The position numbers and the translations under genes are program-made. A DNA stretch of 64,000 nucleotides from Azoarcus_F sp048158365. GTDB taxonomy: Bacteria > Pseudomonadota > Gammaproteobacteria > Burkholderiales > Rhodocyclaceae. Numbering within the stretch: the first letter of the stretch is position 1; each line of letters starts with the position of its first letter. The notes below the pieces were generated by a model. The model did not search any database. It was not told the DNA's origin and saw only the letters and a list, made by a program, of their open reading frames with translations. The DNA lies in NCBI GenBank assembly GCA_048158365.1, contig JBLLNL010000001.1; one strand, 5' to 3'. Shown piece after piece: positions 43,060 through 52,252 of this stretch.

Positions 43060-43500
43060 TCAGTGGGTCTCGTGGCCCTTCAGGCGGGCCGCAAGATTGC
43101 CCTCGCCGCCGGGAAGCTGCGCGTCGCACATCGGGTAGAGGATGTTCTCCTCCTTCATGTTGTGCTGCTGCATCATGATCAGCAGCGTCTCCGCCTCGCC
43201 GCAGAATGCATCCTCGTCCTCGTCCTCTGCCGCCGCGGCGAGGCTGTCCAGCATGCGACGCATGTCGGCATGTTCCATCATCATCATCCGGGTCGGACCC
43301 TGGGTCATCCCGGTGGCCTCTTCGAAACGCGGAAAGACGTCGCCTTCCTCGGCATCGAAATGCGCGAGCAGGGCCTCGATGAAGCGTGCGAGCCGCGCCT
43401 TCGCGACCGGCCAGTCGCCATCGCTCGCGGCACGCTCGGCCGCGGCGAACAGGGCATCGCAGGCGCGATGATCGTCGGTCATGACATTCGATATGGACAT
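43060..43500 (-). CDS. Hemerythrin-like (HHE) domain protein
   Basis: The 146-residue protein has the di-iron hemerythrin pattern: TDDHRACDALF, ALLAHFDAEEGDVFPRFEE, MMMMEHADMRRML and MMQQHNMKEENILYPMCD supply the histidine and glutamate ligands. Bacterial members bind oxygen or nitric oxide, or repair damaged iron-sulfur centres. ATG 43500 has a GGAGGAG ribosome-binding site. It lies directly upstream of the membrane protein and downstream of a perfect FNR box. In a denitrifier, protection from nitric oxide is the simplest role; this is inference. Confidence 0.88.
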   Translation of the reverse strand: MSISNVMTDDHRACDALFAAAERAASDGDWPVAKARLARFIEALLAHFDAEEGDVFPRFEEATGMTQGPTRMMMMEHADMRRMLDSLAAAAEDEDEDAFCGEAETLLIMMQQHNMKEENILYPMCDAQLPGGEGNLAARLKGHETH

Positions 43501-43686
43501 GGTTTGGCTCCTCCGTGGAGTTGAATGATTCTGGATACGGGCGCTCGGACCGTAGCGATGCTCACCCGACGGGTGATGCGTTCGAAACGGAACCCGTCAT
43601 TCCGTTCCGATGGCAGGTCCTCTCGATGACGCGGCTGCCTGCCGGACCCAGCATGTGCAGCTTTGACCGTCAACGACGGCAATGCT

Positions 43687-43700
43687 TTGATTACGATCAA
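43687..43700. promoter_or_regulatory. Perfect FNR box upstream of the hemerythrin gene
   Basis: TTGAT-TACG-ATCAA is identical to the FNR consensus. It lies in the 335-bp gap 43501-43835, between the hemerythrin start and the end of the marR gene, which otherwise shows no gene. No convincing -10 hexamer is visible at the class II distance on either strand, so the exact promoter is uncertain. The leftward hemerythrin operon is the only sensible target. Confidence 0.75.
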
Positions 43701-43835
43701 CACCGCGGAAAATGCCGCCGTTGCGCGCGCAAAGGTCGCGATCGGCTCCTCGGTTCGGGTCAGGTCGGGGAACGCCGACGGTATGCCAGCCAAGCGCTCG
43801 GTTGACCCGTGCTGTGTGTCGCGGCGGTGCGACGA

Positions 43836-44315
43836 TCAGCCGCGCAGGCCGCTGCCGAGTCGGTCGAGCAGGTCGCGAAGCGTGGCGAGTTCGTCCGGCC
43901 CGAGCCGGCTGGTGAGACGCTGCTCGTGTGCGCGTACTTCGGGCAGCAGCTGCGAGAGCCACTGCCTGCCTTTGTCGGTCAGATGCAGCGCGTTGGAGCG
44001 CCGGTTGTCCGGCGAACGGACCCGCTCCAGCACCTGCTTGCCCTCGAGCTTGTCCAGGATCGAGACCACACTCGAACGGTCGAGGTGCATCGCGTTCGCG
44101 AGCTGGGTCTGCATCATGCCGGGGTTGGCATCGACCAGCACCAGCACGCCGAACAGTGTCGGCGTGATCTCGGCATCGCCGACGCGCGTGCAGAAGTCCC
44201 GGAAGATCGCGACCTGTGCGAGACGCACACGGTAGCCGATCAGCTCGGGAAGGATGCCGTAGCCGATCGCGCCCGGCTGCGGCTTGTCGTTCGGCTTGTT
44301 GCGCGCACGCGTCAT
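43836..44315 (-). CDS. MarR family transcriptional regulator
   Basis: The 159-residue protein has the MarR winged-helix core: TPTLFGVLVLVDANPGMMQTQLANAMHLDRSSVVSILDKLEGKQVLERVRSPDNRRSNALHLTDKG. The wing DNRR and the dimer helices at both ends are present. It lies 119 bp downstream of the thioesterase gene at the 3' end of the pad operon, on the same strand. It may respond to aromatic acids or their CoA esters, as many MarR proteins in aromatic clusters do. No operator is identified. Confidence 0.88.
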   Translation of the reverse strand: MTRARNKPNDKPQPGAIGYGILPELIGYRVRLAQVAIFRDFCTRVGDAEITPTLFGVLVLVDANPGMMQTQLANAMHLDRSSVVSILDKLEGKQVLERVRSPDNRRSNALHLTDKGRQWLSQLLPEVRAHEQRLTSRLGPDELATLRDLLDRLGSGLRG

Positions 44316-44434
44316 CGAATCGGGTCATCGGTCGTCCGGGAAGGCGCGATTGTATCAGTTGCCCGTCATCGGGTGAAAAGAGGGGCGTGGCGACCGAAGG
44401 GAGGGTGCCGTTCGCCACGCCACCAAAGACAGCC

Positions 44435-44842
44435 TCACCCCTCCTGCGCCTTCGCGAGCTTGGCCAGCAGACGCTGTCGGGTCTTCTCGATTCTGACCAC
44501 GAAGCGGCTGTGACGACCGTGTGCGACCTTCTCCAGCGCGTCGCGGGCGCTGAACTCGAACACCACGGCCGGGCCCTCGACCGTGGCCAGCGTGACCGTG
44601 ATCTCCACCCACATGCCGAGCAGCGTCGCGCCCACATGGTCGAGTTCGACCCGCGTGCCGACCGAGTCCTTGTCGGGCCCGATATGCGCGAGCAGCAGGT
44701 CGCGACAGCAGACTTCGATGTCGTACAGCAACGCGGGGGTCGAATACACCCTGCACTCGTCGCCCATGAATGCGATCGTGCGCGCAGCGTCGATGTCGTA
44801 CCTGCGGGTGAGGCTCAGGCCGGGTTTCAGGGTATCGCTCAT
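44435..44842 (-). CDS. FlK-like hotdog thioesterase
   Basis: This 135-residue protein resembles the thioesterase family of fluoroacetyl-CoA thioesterase, with YSTPALLYDIEVCCRDLL, VGTRVELDHVGATLLGMWVEITVTLATVEG and FEFSARDALEKVAHGRHSRFVV. The region VGTRVELDHVGAT corresponds to the hotdog substrate helix. It overlaps the upstream synthetase-like gene by four bases (ATGA), so it is part of the pad operon. A likely job is release of CoA from stalled aromatic CoA thioesters; the substrate is unknown. Confidence 0.8.
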   Translation of the reverse strand: MSDTLKPGLSLTRRYDIDAARTIAFMGDECRVYSTPALLYDIEVCCRDLLLAHIGPDKDSVGTRVELDHVGATLLGMWVEITVTLATVEGPAVVFEFSARDALEKVAHGRHSRFVVRIEKTRQRLLAKLAKAQEG

Positions 44843-47007
44843 TCCAGATGCTCCTCAATGAGGGTTGTGGTCGGGGCGTCGTGTGCGCCGAAATGCTTGC
44901 GAATGCGTCGGGTCGCAAGGCGGGCGTCGACATAGCGCGACAGCGCGCGTGTCGCGCGCGCGACGTTGCGGAACACGCATACGCCCTGGTCCTTCAGCGC
45001 AGCGGTCATCGCGTCATAGAGTTGGCCGGCATCGACGACCGCGACGATGGGCTTGTCATGGCGGGCGACCAGCGGGGGCAGCGTATGCACCGTGCTCTCG
45101 GGGGCGGAGATGTCGTGGCCCGGGCGCAGGCGACTTTGTTCTAGCGCCCGCACCATCGGGGCGGTCGGGTCCAGGCCGACCACGACCGCATCGATGTCCG
45201 GGTCGGCGGCGAAGGCTTCGGTGATACGCACATGGGCGTCGTCGTCGGCGCCGGGATTCATGTCGAGCGGGTTGCGTACCTCGACCAGCGCAGCGAGCTT
45301 CTTCTCGACGAGAATCGCTTCGACGCGCTCGACCGTGTCGGGGCCGAGCGGCGCGACCTCGAGTGCGCCGGCGTCGTCAGCGACCGCGTCCGCCGCGCTC
45401 ACCGCCTCGAATCCCGCACCGCTGGCCGCAGCGAGGCGACCGCCTCGCACCGTCTTGTGATGAAAGCAGCCCGCCATGTAGAAGAGATCGTCGAAGATTT
45501 CGACATCGTCGGTGACGATCGCGCCGGCCTGGCGCAACACCGATGCGAACAGCAGCGGATCGCCCGCGATCGATGCGGTATGGCCCATCACGCCGGCCTG
45601 GCCGGCCGTGCTGCGACCGGCCTTGTAGACGATCACCTGCTTGCGCCGCATGACCGCCCGCCGAACCGCCCGCGCAAACGCGAGCCCGTCGAGATCCTTG
45701 AAGCCCTCGACGTAGACGCCGATGGTATTGACGTCGTCACGTTCGGCGAACCAGGCGAGCAGGTCGCCATGGGTGAGATCGGTCTGGTTGCCCACCGCGA
45801 CCATGTAGCGCGGGTCCAGCCATGGGTTGTGACTCAGCCGTGTGATCATGAACGCGCCGCTCTGGCTGAGCATCACCGCGTCGCGTGGCGCGCGCTTCGG
45901 GGGCTTGGGCAGGCGCTCGAGCGGGATGAACCACGAGTCGTAGCCGCCCGGATGGGACACCACGCCGAGGCAGTTCGCGCCGAGAAACACCGGTCCGCCG
46001 TCTGCGTCTGCATGGGCGGCGTCGATGCGTTCGGCCAGCGCGGCGGCGGCAGCCCGGCTTGCGGCGGTCTCGCCGAGGCCGCCCGGAATCAGCATCACCG
46101 CGTTCACGTTGCCGGTCGAGATGATCTCCTCGACCAGCGGCGGCACCGCATTGGCCGCGACCGCGACGATCAGCAGGTCGAGTTTCTCGTCCAGTGCGGA
46201 GAGACTGTCGAGGCAGCGTACGCCGTCGATCTCGGACTCGCCCGGGCGGATGATGCGCAGCCGTTCGGGAGGGCAGCCGCCGCCGAGCAGGTTGCGCAGG
46301 ATGATACGGCCGAAGTTCAGCCCGCCCGCCGATACGCCGACGATGCCGATGCGACGCGGGTGCAGCAGCGCGTCGATCTTGGCGAGCGGGCGCGGATGCG
46401 GCGCCGCGACGGGTTCGCGCAGCCTGCAGCGGCCGGCGACGATGGCTATCGTCGCGCCGTCAAAGCGGCAGTCGAGCGTGAGTTCGGCGAGCACGCAGTC
46501 GGCGTCGGAACCTGAGCGACATGCGCTCGCGAACGCCTGCACCGCGTCGAGCAGCGTGATCAGGCCTTGGTCGGGCAGCGTATCGGCGTGCAGGCGTGCG
46601 AGTGCGAGCATGCGCCGGTAGGGCAGCGTGCGGCGCAAGTGCGCGAGCAGGTCAGCGGCATCGGTGAGTTCCAGCGCCGCGTGCGCCGCATCGCAGCCGC
46701 GACCGAACAGACTGGCATCGAGGGTCGCATCGATGCCGCCCAGGCCGGCCCCGAGCACCAGGCCGAACTCGCGCGTGAAGCGCACGCCGACGCGAAACTC
46801 GACCACCTCGCGCGTGACGGTCGGAGCGTCGGCAGGGCGCAGACCGGTTAGATCGAGCACGCGTGCGAGGGTGGCCGGATCGAGCGCGTCGGAACCCGCC
46901 GCCTTCGCCGCTCGCAGCAACTCGACTGCCGCAGCGATGGCGTGCTGTGGTGCAGTCGTCGTGGTGCCCGCGTTCGAGCGTTCTTCTGATCGTGTCCCTG
47001 CATTCAC
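44839..47007 (-). CDS. NDP-forming acyl-CoA synthetase-like protein with degenerate ATP-grasp part
   Basis: The GTG start at 47007 has GGGGAGA upstream and gives 722 residues; the open frame beyond it overlaps padJ in another frame. Residues from about 220 carry a CoA-binding Rossmann domain (RRIGIVGVSAGGLNFGRIILRNL) and succinyl-CoA-synthetase-like domains (LSQSGAFMITRLSHNPWLDPRYMVAVGNQTDLTHGDLLAWFAERDDV, and a phosphohistidine-loop-like GVMGHTASIAGDP). The first 200 residues resemble only the second half of an ATP-grasp domain (FGLVLGAGLGGI). The nucleotide-binding half is not evident. It may be an ADP-forming ligase or a CoA-handling protein without ATP use. It is the penultimate gene of the pad operon. 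Confidence 0.75.
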   Translation of the reverse strand: MNAGTRSEERSNAGTTTTAPQHAIAAAVELLRAAKAAGSDALDPATLARVLDLTGLRPADAPTVTREVVEFRVGVRFTREFGLVLGAGLGGIDATLDASLFGRGCDAAHAALELTDAADLLAHLRRTLPYRRMLALARLHADTLPDQGLITLLDAVQAFASACRSGSDADCVLAELTLDCRFDGATIAIVAGRCRLREPVAAPHPRPLAKIDALLHPRRIGIVGVSAGGLNFGRIILRNLLGGGCPPERLRIIRPGESEIDGVRCLDSLSALDEKLDLLIVAVAANAVPPLVEEIISTGNVNAVMLIPGGLGETAASRAAAAALAERIDAAHADADGGPVFLGANCLGVVSHPGGYDSWFIPLERLPKPPKRAPRDAVMLSQSGAFMITRLSHNPWLDPRYMVAVGNQTDLTHGDLLAWFAERDDVNTIGVYVEGFKDLDGLAFARAVRRAVMRRKQVIVYKAGRSTAGQAGVMGHTASIAGDPLLFASVLRQAGAIVTDDVEIFDDLFYMAGCFHHKTVRGGRLAAASGAGFEAVSAADAVADDAGALEVAPLGPDTVERVEAILVEKKLAALVEVRNPLDMNPGADDDAHVRITEAFAADPDIDAVVVGLDPTAPMVRALEQSRLRPGHDISAPESTVHTLPPLVARHDKPIVAVVDAGQLYDAMTAALKDQGVCVFRNVARATRALSRYVDARLATRRIRKHFGAHDAPTTTLIEEHLE

Positions 47008-47054
47008 CGGTGATGTCTCCCCATGTCGTGCCGTCGCGTCCGCCTGCCGCCCGT

Positions 47055-48386
47055 TCAGGCGAAGGCATTCGCTTCCTTGCGCCGGTCGATGACGCGCCTG
47101 GCCTTGCCGACCAGCGTGCGCTCGATGCTGTCGGCTTCGAGGACCTCGACGACCGCGGTGATGCCGATCGCGCTCTTGATCGCATGGCGCACGTCGGCGG
47201 CGATCCGCGCACGTTCGTCCCGAGTGGTGTCCGCGGAGATCTCGTGATGCAGTTCGGTGCGCACGGTGAGGTTGTCCAGATGACTGTCGCGGGTCAGCAC
47301 CAGTTGATAGTGACCGCACAGGCGGTCGTCGGCGAGCACGATCTCCTCGACCTGGGTCGGAAATAAATTCACGCCGCGAATGATCAGCATGTCGTCGCTG
47401 CGTCCGGTGATCTTGTCCATGCGCCGCATCGGGCGGGCGCTGCCCGGCAGCAGTCGGGTCAGGTCCCGGGTGCGGTAGCGGATCACCGGCATCGCCTCCT
47501 TGGTCAGCGACGTGAACACCAGTTCGCCGAGTTCGCCATCGGGCAGCACTTCACCGCTATCCGGGTCGATGATCTCGGGATAGAAATGGTCCTCCCAGAT
47601 GTGTGGTCCGTCCTTGGTTTCGATGCACTCGCAGGCCACCCCCGGTCCGATGACCTCGGACAGGCCGTAGATGTCGATCGCGGTCATGCCCAGCGTGTGC
47701 TCGATTTCGGCGCGCATGCCGTTGGTCCAGGGCTCGGCCCCGAAGACCCCGATGCGCAGCGAACAGGCCTCCGGGACCATTCCCTGGCGGCGCATCTCGT
47801 CGGCGATCGTCAACATGTACGACGGCGTCGCCATGATCACGGTCGGCGCGAATTCGCGGATCAACTGCACCTGTTTTTCGGTGTTGCCGCCGCCCATCGG
47901 GATCACCGTCGCACCGAGCGCCTCGGCACCGAAATGGGCGCCGAGGCCGCCGGTGAACAGCCCGTAGCCATACGAATTGAGCACGATGTCGTTGCGGGTG
48001 GCCCCGGCGGCGCGCAGCGAGCGGGCCATCACCGCCGCCCAGTTGCGAATGTCCGCGGCGGTGTAACCGACCACGGTCGGGCGCCCGGTGGTGCCGGACG
48101 ACGCGTGGATGCGCACGACGTCGGCCATGGGCGTGGCGAACAGGCCGTACGGATAGTGCTCGCGCAGATCGTTCTTGGTCGTGAACGGGAACCTCGCGAG
48201 ATCCGCGAGCGATCTCAGGTCGGACGGATGCACGCCGGCGTCGTCGAAGGCCTTCCGGTAGTGCGCGACGTTGTGGTAGGCGTGCTGCAGCGACCAGCGC
48301 ATGCGCTCGAGCTGCAGGCTGGCGAGTTCTGCGCGGCTGGCCTGCTCGATCTGGTCGAGTCCGGCCGGAGTTTCAGGATTCGGCAT
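47055..48386 (-). CDS. padJ: Phenylacetate-CoA ligase PadJ (anaerobic operon)
   Basis: PadJ forms phenylacetyl-CoA from phenylacetate, CoA and ATP at the entry of the anaerobic route. The start at 48386 with GGAG upstream gives 443 residues, and 14 bases overlap padI. Motifs match those of the aerobic copy: HASSGTTGRPTVVGY, SYGYGLFTGGLGAHFGAEALG, YGLSEVIGPGVACEC and TGRSDDMLIIRGVNLFPTQVE. The two differ mostly in the C-terminal 100 residues. Its location right after phenylglyoxylate dehydrogenase genes supports PadJ. Confidence 0.93.
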   Translation of the reverse strand: MPNPETPAGLDQIEQASRAELASLQLERMRWSLQHAYHNVAHYRKAFDDAGVHPSDLRSLADLARFPFTTKNDLREHYPYGLFATPMADVVRIHASSGTTGRPTVVGYTAADIRNWAAVMARSLRAAGATRNDIVLNSYGYGLFTGGLGAHFGAEALGATVIPMGGGNTEKQVQLIREFAPTVIMATPSYMLTIADEMRRQGMVPEACSLRIGVFGAEPWTNGMRAEIEHTLGMTAIDIYGLSEVIGPGVACECIETKDGPHIWEDHFYPEIIDPDSGEVLPDGELGELVFTSLTKEAMPVIRYRTRDLTRLLPGSARPMRRMDKITGRSDDMLIIRGVNLFPTQVEEIVLADDRLCGHYQLVLTRDSHLDNLTVRTELHHEISADTTRDERARIAADVRHAIKSAIGITAVVEVLEADSIERTLVGKARRVIDRRKEANAFA

Positions 48387-49731
48387 GGTTCGTCTCCGCA
48401 ATCTTTCGAACGAAGCGCAGGTTTTCCTCCACCTTGTTCTGGATGTGTTCCACCTGCTCGGGGCCGAGGTGACGGAAGCGTCCCATCGCCTCGAGGTAAT
48501 CGGTGACCGGCAGCGGTCGATCGACCGGGTGGGTGAAGTGCAGGCCCCCGGCCGGCGTGTATTCCCACAGCGTCACGAAGTTGCACTCGACGGCTTTGCG
48601 CGCCACCTCGATGTTGAGCTGGCTCTGGAAACGCCAGCCGGTGGTGCAGGGCGAGTACACATGCAGGTACGCGAACCCGCGCTCGGAAGCGGCGAGTGCC
48701 TTGTCGAGCTTGTCGTACAGGTCCTCCATGAACGCGGTCGAGGCGGTCGCGACGTATTCGCAGCGGTGATTGACCATCAGCAGCGCGAGATTCTTGGCGT
48801 CCTGGGTCTTGCCGTGACCATGCTCGCCCACCGGCGTGGTCGAGGTCCAGGCGCCGTAGGGCGTGCAGCTGGAGCGCTGCATGCCGGTGTTCATGTAGCC
48901 CTCGTTGTCGACCACCATGAACAGGATCTGCTCACCGCGTTCGGCCGCGCCCGACAGCGACTGGAAGCCGACGTCGGATGCGCCGCCGTCGCCGGCGATC
49001 GCCATCGCGGTGACCTTGCGTCCGAGCCGGTTGTACTGACGCTTGATTCCGGCCAGCATCGCGGCGGTGTTCGTCAGCAGCGGGTGGAACACCGGCACCT
49101 TGGTGCCGGTGGTGCCGTTGAACCCGACCGAGCCCATGCCCGGCACGCAGCCGGGCGGCGTCGCAAGCACGGTTTCGGGTCCGACCCGGCGCAGCGCGTG
49201 TCGCATCAGCAGTTCGGTGTTGCAGCCCTGGCAGCCGGCCAGGCCGGGCGCGAACAGGTCTTCCCAGCTGCCGACCTCGTTGTAGATGCGGGCGGTGGTC
49301 ACATGCCGCAGTGCGCCGGTCGGACAGGCGGGCACACAGGCCGGCGTCCCGTCGCACATGTCGCACTTGCTGACCCGTCCGGTGGCTTCGTCGAGCGAGA
49401 TGCCGGCATAGGCGCATCCGATCGTGCACAGCAGGCAATCGACGCACTTCGACGCATCCCAGTCGATGACGCCGGTGGCGCCGTTCTTGCCGAGCGCCCC
49501 GGCCGGACAGACCGACACGCACTTCGGATCGCCGCATTGGCGGCACAGCGCGAGCTCGAACTCGCCGGCCCGGCCGGGTTCGGGCCGGTCGCCGCCGCTG
49601 CGCACGATCTGGAGCAGCGCGCGTACGGTGTCGTCGGAGTCGAACTTGACTCGTGCGCAGGCCTGCATGCATTGACCGCAGCCGTCGCACTTGGACCGAT
49701 CGAACGCGATCGTGGAGTAGGCTTGTCCCAT
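48373..49731 (-). CDS. padI: Phenylglyoxylate dehydrogenase subunit PadI (TPP-binding, with ferredoxin domain)
   Basis: PadI is a subunit of the acylating phenylglyoxylate:NAD+ oxidoreductase, which turns phenylglyoxylate into benzoyl-CoA and CO2. The 452-residue protein starts with a polyferredoxin region (CDGCGQCMQAC, CRQCGDPKCVSVCP, CVDCLLCTIGC, CDMCDGTPACVPACP). It continues with a thiamine-diphosphate domain whose motif GDGGASDVGFQ ends in DNEGYMNTG. The family core is thus a beta subunit of the 2-oxoacid oxidoreductases with an added ferredoxin part. It is encoded after padH and overlaps padJ. Confidence 0.93.
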   Translation of the reverse strand: MGQAYSTIAFDRSKCDGCGQCMQACARVKFDSDDTVRALLQIVRSGGDRPEPGRAGEFELALCRQCGDPKCVSVCPAGALGKNGATGVIDWDASKCVDCLLCTIGCAYAGISLDEATGRVSKCDMCDGTPACVPACPTGALRHVTTARIYNEVGSWEDLFAPGLAGCQGCNTELLMRHALRRVGPETVLATPPGCVPGMGSVGFNGTTGTKVPVFHPLLTNTAAMLAGIKRQYNRLGRKVTAMAIAGDGGASDVGFQSLSGAAERGEQILFMVVDNEGYMNTGMQRSSCTPYGAWTSTTPVGEHGHGKTQDAKNLALLMVNHRCEYVATASTAFMEDLYDKLDKALAASERGFAYLHVYSPCTTGWRFQSQLNIEVARKAVECNFVTLWEYTPAGGLHFTHPVDRPLPVTDYLEAMGRFRHLGPEQVEHIQNKVEENLRFVRKIAETNHAES

Positions 49732-49746
49732 GGTCTCGATTCCCCC

Positions 49747-51003
49747 TCAGCGCCACATTTGCGACATCAGCTCGCGGCCGGTGGCCAGCGGCTGTGCGAA
49801 CAGGCGATCCTTGACCGGTGCCAGGTCGGTCCGATCGAGGATCAGGCGCGCCATGACGCCGGCGTCGAAGAATTCGTTGACGCCGAAGATGCCCGCAAGA
49901 CGGTCGTCGCGGTCGAACACCGCGCGCAGGTAGCGCCCGCTGGCCGGGTCGAAGCGCACCCGCTCGTCGCCGTCGTCCGGCTTGCGGCTCGCGCCGACCG
50001 AGATCGCATGGCGTCCGAAGAAGTGGTAGGTGTTCAGCGGCACACCGCCCGGGTAGGGCTTGATGCCGGGATCGCCGGCCATCGCCATGCCGGCGATCCG
50101 TCCCTGCACGGTCGCGTCGGGCAGGATCGCGTTAATCGTCCGCGCACCGCCGAAGAAACTGCGCGCCTGCGCGCAGTCGCCCGCGGCCCACACGTCGGTC
50201 GCACTGGTGCGCATCTGGTCATCGACCAGAATGCCGCGATCGGTACCGATGCCGCTGCCGGCGAGGTAGCCGAGTTCGGGGCGCACGCCGACCGCGATCA
50301 GCAGCAGGTCCGCGTCCAGCGTCGCGCCGTCGGCGAGCGTGAGCTGCACGCCCTCGTCGGTCGGTGCGAGGCCGACCACGCGACTGTTGGTGCGTATCCT
50401 GGTGCCGGCGTCGAGGAAGGCCTGCTCGATCAGTCCCGCGGCGGTTTCGTCGAAATAGCCCGACGTGAGCCGCGGTCCCATTTCGACGATGGTCACCGCG
50501 GTGCCGGTCTTGACCAGGTTCTCGGCCGCATGCATGCCGACCAGTCCGGCGCCGAGCACCACCGCGCGGCGGGCACCGTTCATCGCGGTGCGCAGGCGGG
50601 TCGCGTCGGCCAGCGTCCGCAGCACGTGATACTCGACCTCGGTGATGCCCGGCAGCGGCGGGATGATGGGGCTGGCGCCGGTCGCGAGCAGCAGCCTGCG
50701 GTAGCCGAGTTCGGTGCCGTCCCCGAGCCTGATCGCGTGGCGGTCGGGCATTACCGCGGCCAGCGTGGTGTCGCAGAGATAGTTGATGCGGTTGCGTTCG
50801 AAATAGGCCGCATCGCGCAGATACACGCGCTCGGGCGCCGAACGACCGGACACCACATATGGCAGCACCGTCGGGGAGTAGGGCGGATGGGCGTCGCGGG
50901 TGACGACTGTGATGCGGCCCTCGTCGTCGTGCATGCGAATCGCGTCGATCGCCTCGATGGCGGCATGACTGCTGCCGACGATCAGATAGTCGGTCGTGTC
51001 CAT
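49747..51003 (-). CDS. padH: Phenylglyoxylate dehydrogenase FAD subunit PadH (NAD+ reduction)
   Basis: PadH is a flavoprotein that takes electrons from the complex and reduces NAD+. The start at 51003 gives 418 residues, with an FAD-binding Rossmann motif near the N-terminus (YLIVGSSHAAIEAIDAI), an NAD-binding motif AVVLGAGLVGMHAAENL and the ATSATDVWAAGDCAQ-like FAD motif. Two-dinucleotide-binding pyridine-nucleotide reductases have this layout. It lies between padG and padI with gaps of 10 and 15 bases, so it is part of the same complex. Confidence 0.92.
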   Translation of the reverse strand: MDTTDYLIVGSSHAAIEAIDAIRMHDDEGRITVVTRDAHPPYSPTVLPYVVSGRSAPERVYLRDAAYFERNRINYLCDTTLAAVMPDRHAIRLGDGTELGYRRLLLATGASPIIPPLPGITEVEYHVLRTLADATRLRTAMNGARRAVVLGAGLVGMHAAENLVKTGTAVTIVEMGPRLTSGYFDETAAGLIEQAFLDAGTRIRTNSRVVGLAPTDEGVQLTLADGATLDADLLLIAVGVRPELGYLAGSGIGTDRGILVDDQMRTSATDVWAAGDCAQARSFFGGARTINAILPDATVQGRIAGMAMAGDPGIKPYPGGVPLNTYHFFGRHAISVGASRKPDDGDERVRFDPASGRYLRAVFDRDDRLAGIFGVNEFFDAGVMARLILDRTDLAPVKDRLFAQPLATGRELMSQMWR

Positions 51004-51013
51004 GGGGTCTCCG

Positions 51014-52252
51014 TCAGTCCTTGGCATTGAGCCACACCGGCTCGTCGCAGGCGGGCCGGGTCAGCAGCGCGCGCGTGTCCGCGATGACCCGGTGGAAGTG
51101 ATCGGTGGTCAGATCGGCGCCGGCCAGACCCCCGATGAAGCTTTGCGCCGGCACATGGCGTCCCAGGCGATAGAGGACGCCCAGCGTCTCCTGGAACATC
51201 GGTCCGCAGTTCCAGCGGAACGCCACCGAGCGGTCTACGACGCCGAGCGCGCGGACCTTGCGCAGGGCGTGTTTCAGCGCGGCCACCGGGAAGGGGCTGA
51301 AGGTCTTGATCTTGATCAGCCCGACCGGCTCGCCCGCTTCGCGCGCCTCGTCGATCGCGTCCTTGGCCGCGCCGGTCATGCTGCCCAGCGTCATGATCGC
51401 GTAGTCGGCGTCTTCCAGCCGGTACTCCTCGACCAGCGGCGCGAAGTGGTGTCCGGTGCGCGTCGCCCAGTCCGCGTGGATGTCCTCGATGACCTGCAGT
51501 GCGTTCTGCATGCCGCGACACTGGCCGCGCCGATAGCGCACGAAGGTCTCCGGGCCGACGCCGCCCGATCCGCCGGTGAGCGGATCCACGGCCATCGGGC
51601 GCGACGGGTCGAGTGCCACATGCCAGTTGACGTCCTTGTCGCCGAGAAACGCATCGACATCGGCCTGCTCGGGCATCTCGACGCGCGCCGCACCGTAGGA
51701 CAGGTAGTTGCCGTCCAGGCAGACATTGACGGGCAGCATCACGTCATGGTGTTCAGCCAGCTTGAACGCCATCACCGTGGTGTCGAGCACTTCCTGCACG
51801 GTTTCGCAGTACATCTGGATCCAGCCGGTTTCGCGCACCGTCATCGCGTCCTGGTGGCCACCCCACACCGATTGCGGCGTGATGCCGTCGCGGGTGACGA
51901 TGGTCATGACCAGCGGCAGGCGCATGCCCGGCGTGCGAAAGAAGGGCTCGAACATGAAGGCCAGACCCGGGCCACAGGTCGCGGTGTAGGTTCGGGCGCC
52001 TGCGAGCGCGGCGCCCTGCAGGATGGACAGCACCGAATGCTCGCCTTCGGCGTCGACGATGTCGGCGTCCATGCGCCCGTCCGCGATCAGTTTGGCCAGA
52101 TGCTCGACGAGCGAGGACTGCGGCGTGATCGGATAGACCGCCACCATGTCGGGACGCGCGAGCGCGACGCCGAGCGCGGCGGCCTCGTTGCCTTCGCACA
52201 GCATCAGCCTGCCGCGGCTGCGGGTGGGCGATTCGGTCGTGCTCGTATTCAT
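51014..52252 (-). CDS. padG: Phenylglyoxylate dehydrogenase alpha subunit PadG
   Basis: PadG is the pyrimidine-binding type (alpha) subunit of the 2-oxoacid oxidoreductase fold. The ATG at 52252 gives 412 residues beginning MNTSTTESPTRSRGRLMLCEGNEAAALGVALARPDMVAVYPITPQSSLVEHLA, in which the YPITP motif is diagnostic. The EGEHSVLSILQGAALAGARTYTATCGPGLAFM region is the expected glycine-rich cofactor-side loop. Its start overlaps the padF stop. The longer open frame upstream lies within padF and padE and is not used. Confidence 0.93.
   Translation of the reverse strand: MNTSTTESPTRSRGRLMLCEGNEAAALGVALARPDMVAVYPITPQSSLVEHLAKLIADGRMDADIVDAEGEHSVLSILQGAALAGARTYTATCGPGLAFMFEPFFRTPGMRLPLVMTIVTRDGITPQSVWGGHQDAMTVRETGWIQMYCETVQEVLDTTVMAFKLAEHHDVMLPVNVCLDGNYLSYGAARVEMPEQADVDAFLGDKDVNWHVALDPSRPMAVDPLTGGSGGVGPETFVRYRRGQCRGMQNALQVIEDIHADWATRTGHHFAPLVEEYRLEDADYAIMTLGSMTGAAKDAIDEAREAGEPVGLIKIKTFSPFPVAALKHALRKVRALGVVDRSVAFRWNCGPMFQETLGVLYRLGRHVPAQSFIGGLAGADLTTDHFHRVIADTRALLTRPACDEPVWLNAKD

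Noticed and set aside
47008..47319. An N-terminal extension of the synthetase-like gene
   Set aside because: The extra 100 residues are Arg-rich nonsense that overlaps padJ in another frame. GTG 47007 has a proper ribosome-binding site.
48301..51030. A 909-residue open frame on the plus strand
   Set aside because: It is antisense to padI, padH and padJ, which have clear motifs. Its translation is low-complexity and rich in Arg, Gly, His and Ala without any domain, as expected for a shadow in high-GC DNA.
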